NCBI GenBank assembly: GCA_905182985.1
Contig: CAJJDN010000134.1
Coordinates: 200,749 to 264,748, forward strand
Direction: 5' to 3'
Source: Paramecium sonneborni
Lineage: Eukaryota > Ciliophora > Oligohymenophorea > Peniculida > Parameciidae
DNA length: 64,000 bases
In this document: positions 63,793-64,000 of the stretch, piece by piece
How positions within the stretch are numbered: the stretch's first letter is position 1
How the letters are laid out: every line of letters starts with the position of its first letter
Notes under the pieces: generated by a model
What the model was told of the DNA's origin: nothing
Database searches by the model: none
The model's input: the letters and a program-made list of their open reading frames with translations, nothing else
Position numbers and translations under genes: made by a program

Positions 63793-64000
63793 TTTATTTA
63801 GTAAATAACAAATATAATTTAAACATATAAATTATTAATTAATATCAATTTATTATTCTATATATATATTTATATATATATTTTTTAATACGAAATCATT
63901 TCATCCTTTTTATTCTGAATTTTTTGTAAAATTACAATTAATATATAAACTGAGCATTTATATTAAGCTATTACCCTTAAATAATTTATTTAAATCTTTA

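Overview
This window looks like macronuclear DNA of a ciliate, most probably Paramecium. It is extremely AT-rich. Many conserved domains (kinesin motor, YTH, GH31, protein kinase, ubiquitin hydrolase, carbonic anhydrase, acyl-CoA dehydrogenase) read through only if TAA and TAG are translated as glutamine and TGA is the sole stop. Nearly all genes carry tiny GT..AG introns of 20-31 nt. Genes are packed on both strands, often 15-60 bp apart. Because standard-code ORF calling fails here, every CDS below was traced by hand with TGA-only stops. Removing the listed introns restores one open frame whose spliced length is divisible by three. All predicted splice sites remain unconfirmed by RNA.

Layout. 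1-10 kb: a small unknown protein, a large membrane protein with a vWA-like region, a 1038-residue coiled-coil protein, and a 965-residue armadillo-like protein. 10.5-15.9 kb: a kinesin-2, a YTH m6A-reader candidate, a four-EF-hand protein and a small basic protein. 15.9-26.1 kb is gene-poor: an Sfi1-like/coiled-coil gene, an uncharacterised 345-residue gene, a tetraspanin-like gene and several stretches that look degenerate. 26.1-36.1 kb: a GH31 alpha-glucosidase, a ULK-like kinase, a PLC-X-like protein, a lysine-rich coiled coil, a purple acid phosphatase with C-terminal anchor, a CXC/tesmin-type protein and a 3-methyladenine DNA glycosylase. 36.3-46.8 kb: a coiled-coil protein, an Alba-domain protein, a PP2C phosphatase, a 79-residue Jupiter/HN1-like protein, a kinesin-8, a small ubiquitin hydrolase and two tandem alpha-carbonic anhydrases. 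47-64 kb: an unknown ORF, a second kinase of the same family, an aspartyl protease, an MGAC-start protein, an LRR/F-box-like protein, an OXLD1-like mini-protein, a P-loop-less small-GTPase-like protein, a secretory coiled-coil protein (trichocyst-matrix type is my guess), a ciliary-type coiled coil, a Cys-rich secreted protein, a mitotic-type cyclin and an APH/acyl-CoA dehydrogenase fusion.

There are no operons. Recurrent themes are cilia and cytoskeleton (kinesin-2, kinesin-8, Jupiter-like, Sfi1-like, EF-hand, coiled coils), secretion and cell surface (carbonic anhydrases, acid phosphatase, aspartyl protease, secreted proteins) and RNA biology (YTH, Alba). No rRNA, tRNA, CRISPR array or recognisable transposon was found. 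Promoter and terminator motifs could not be recognised.
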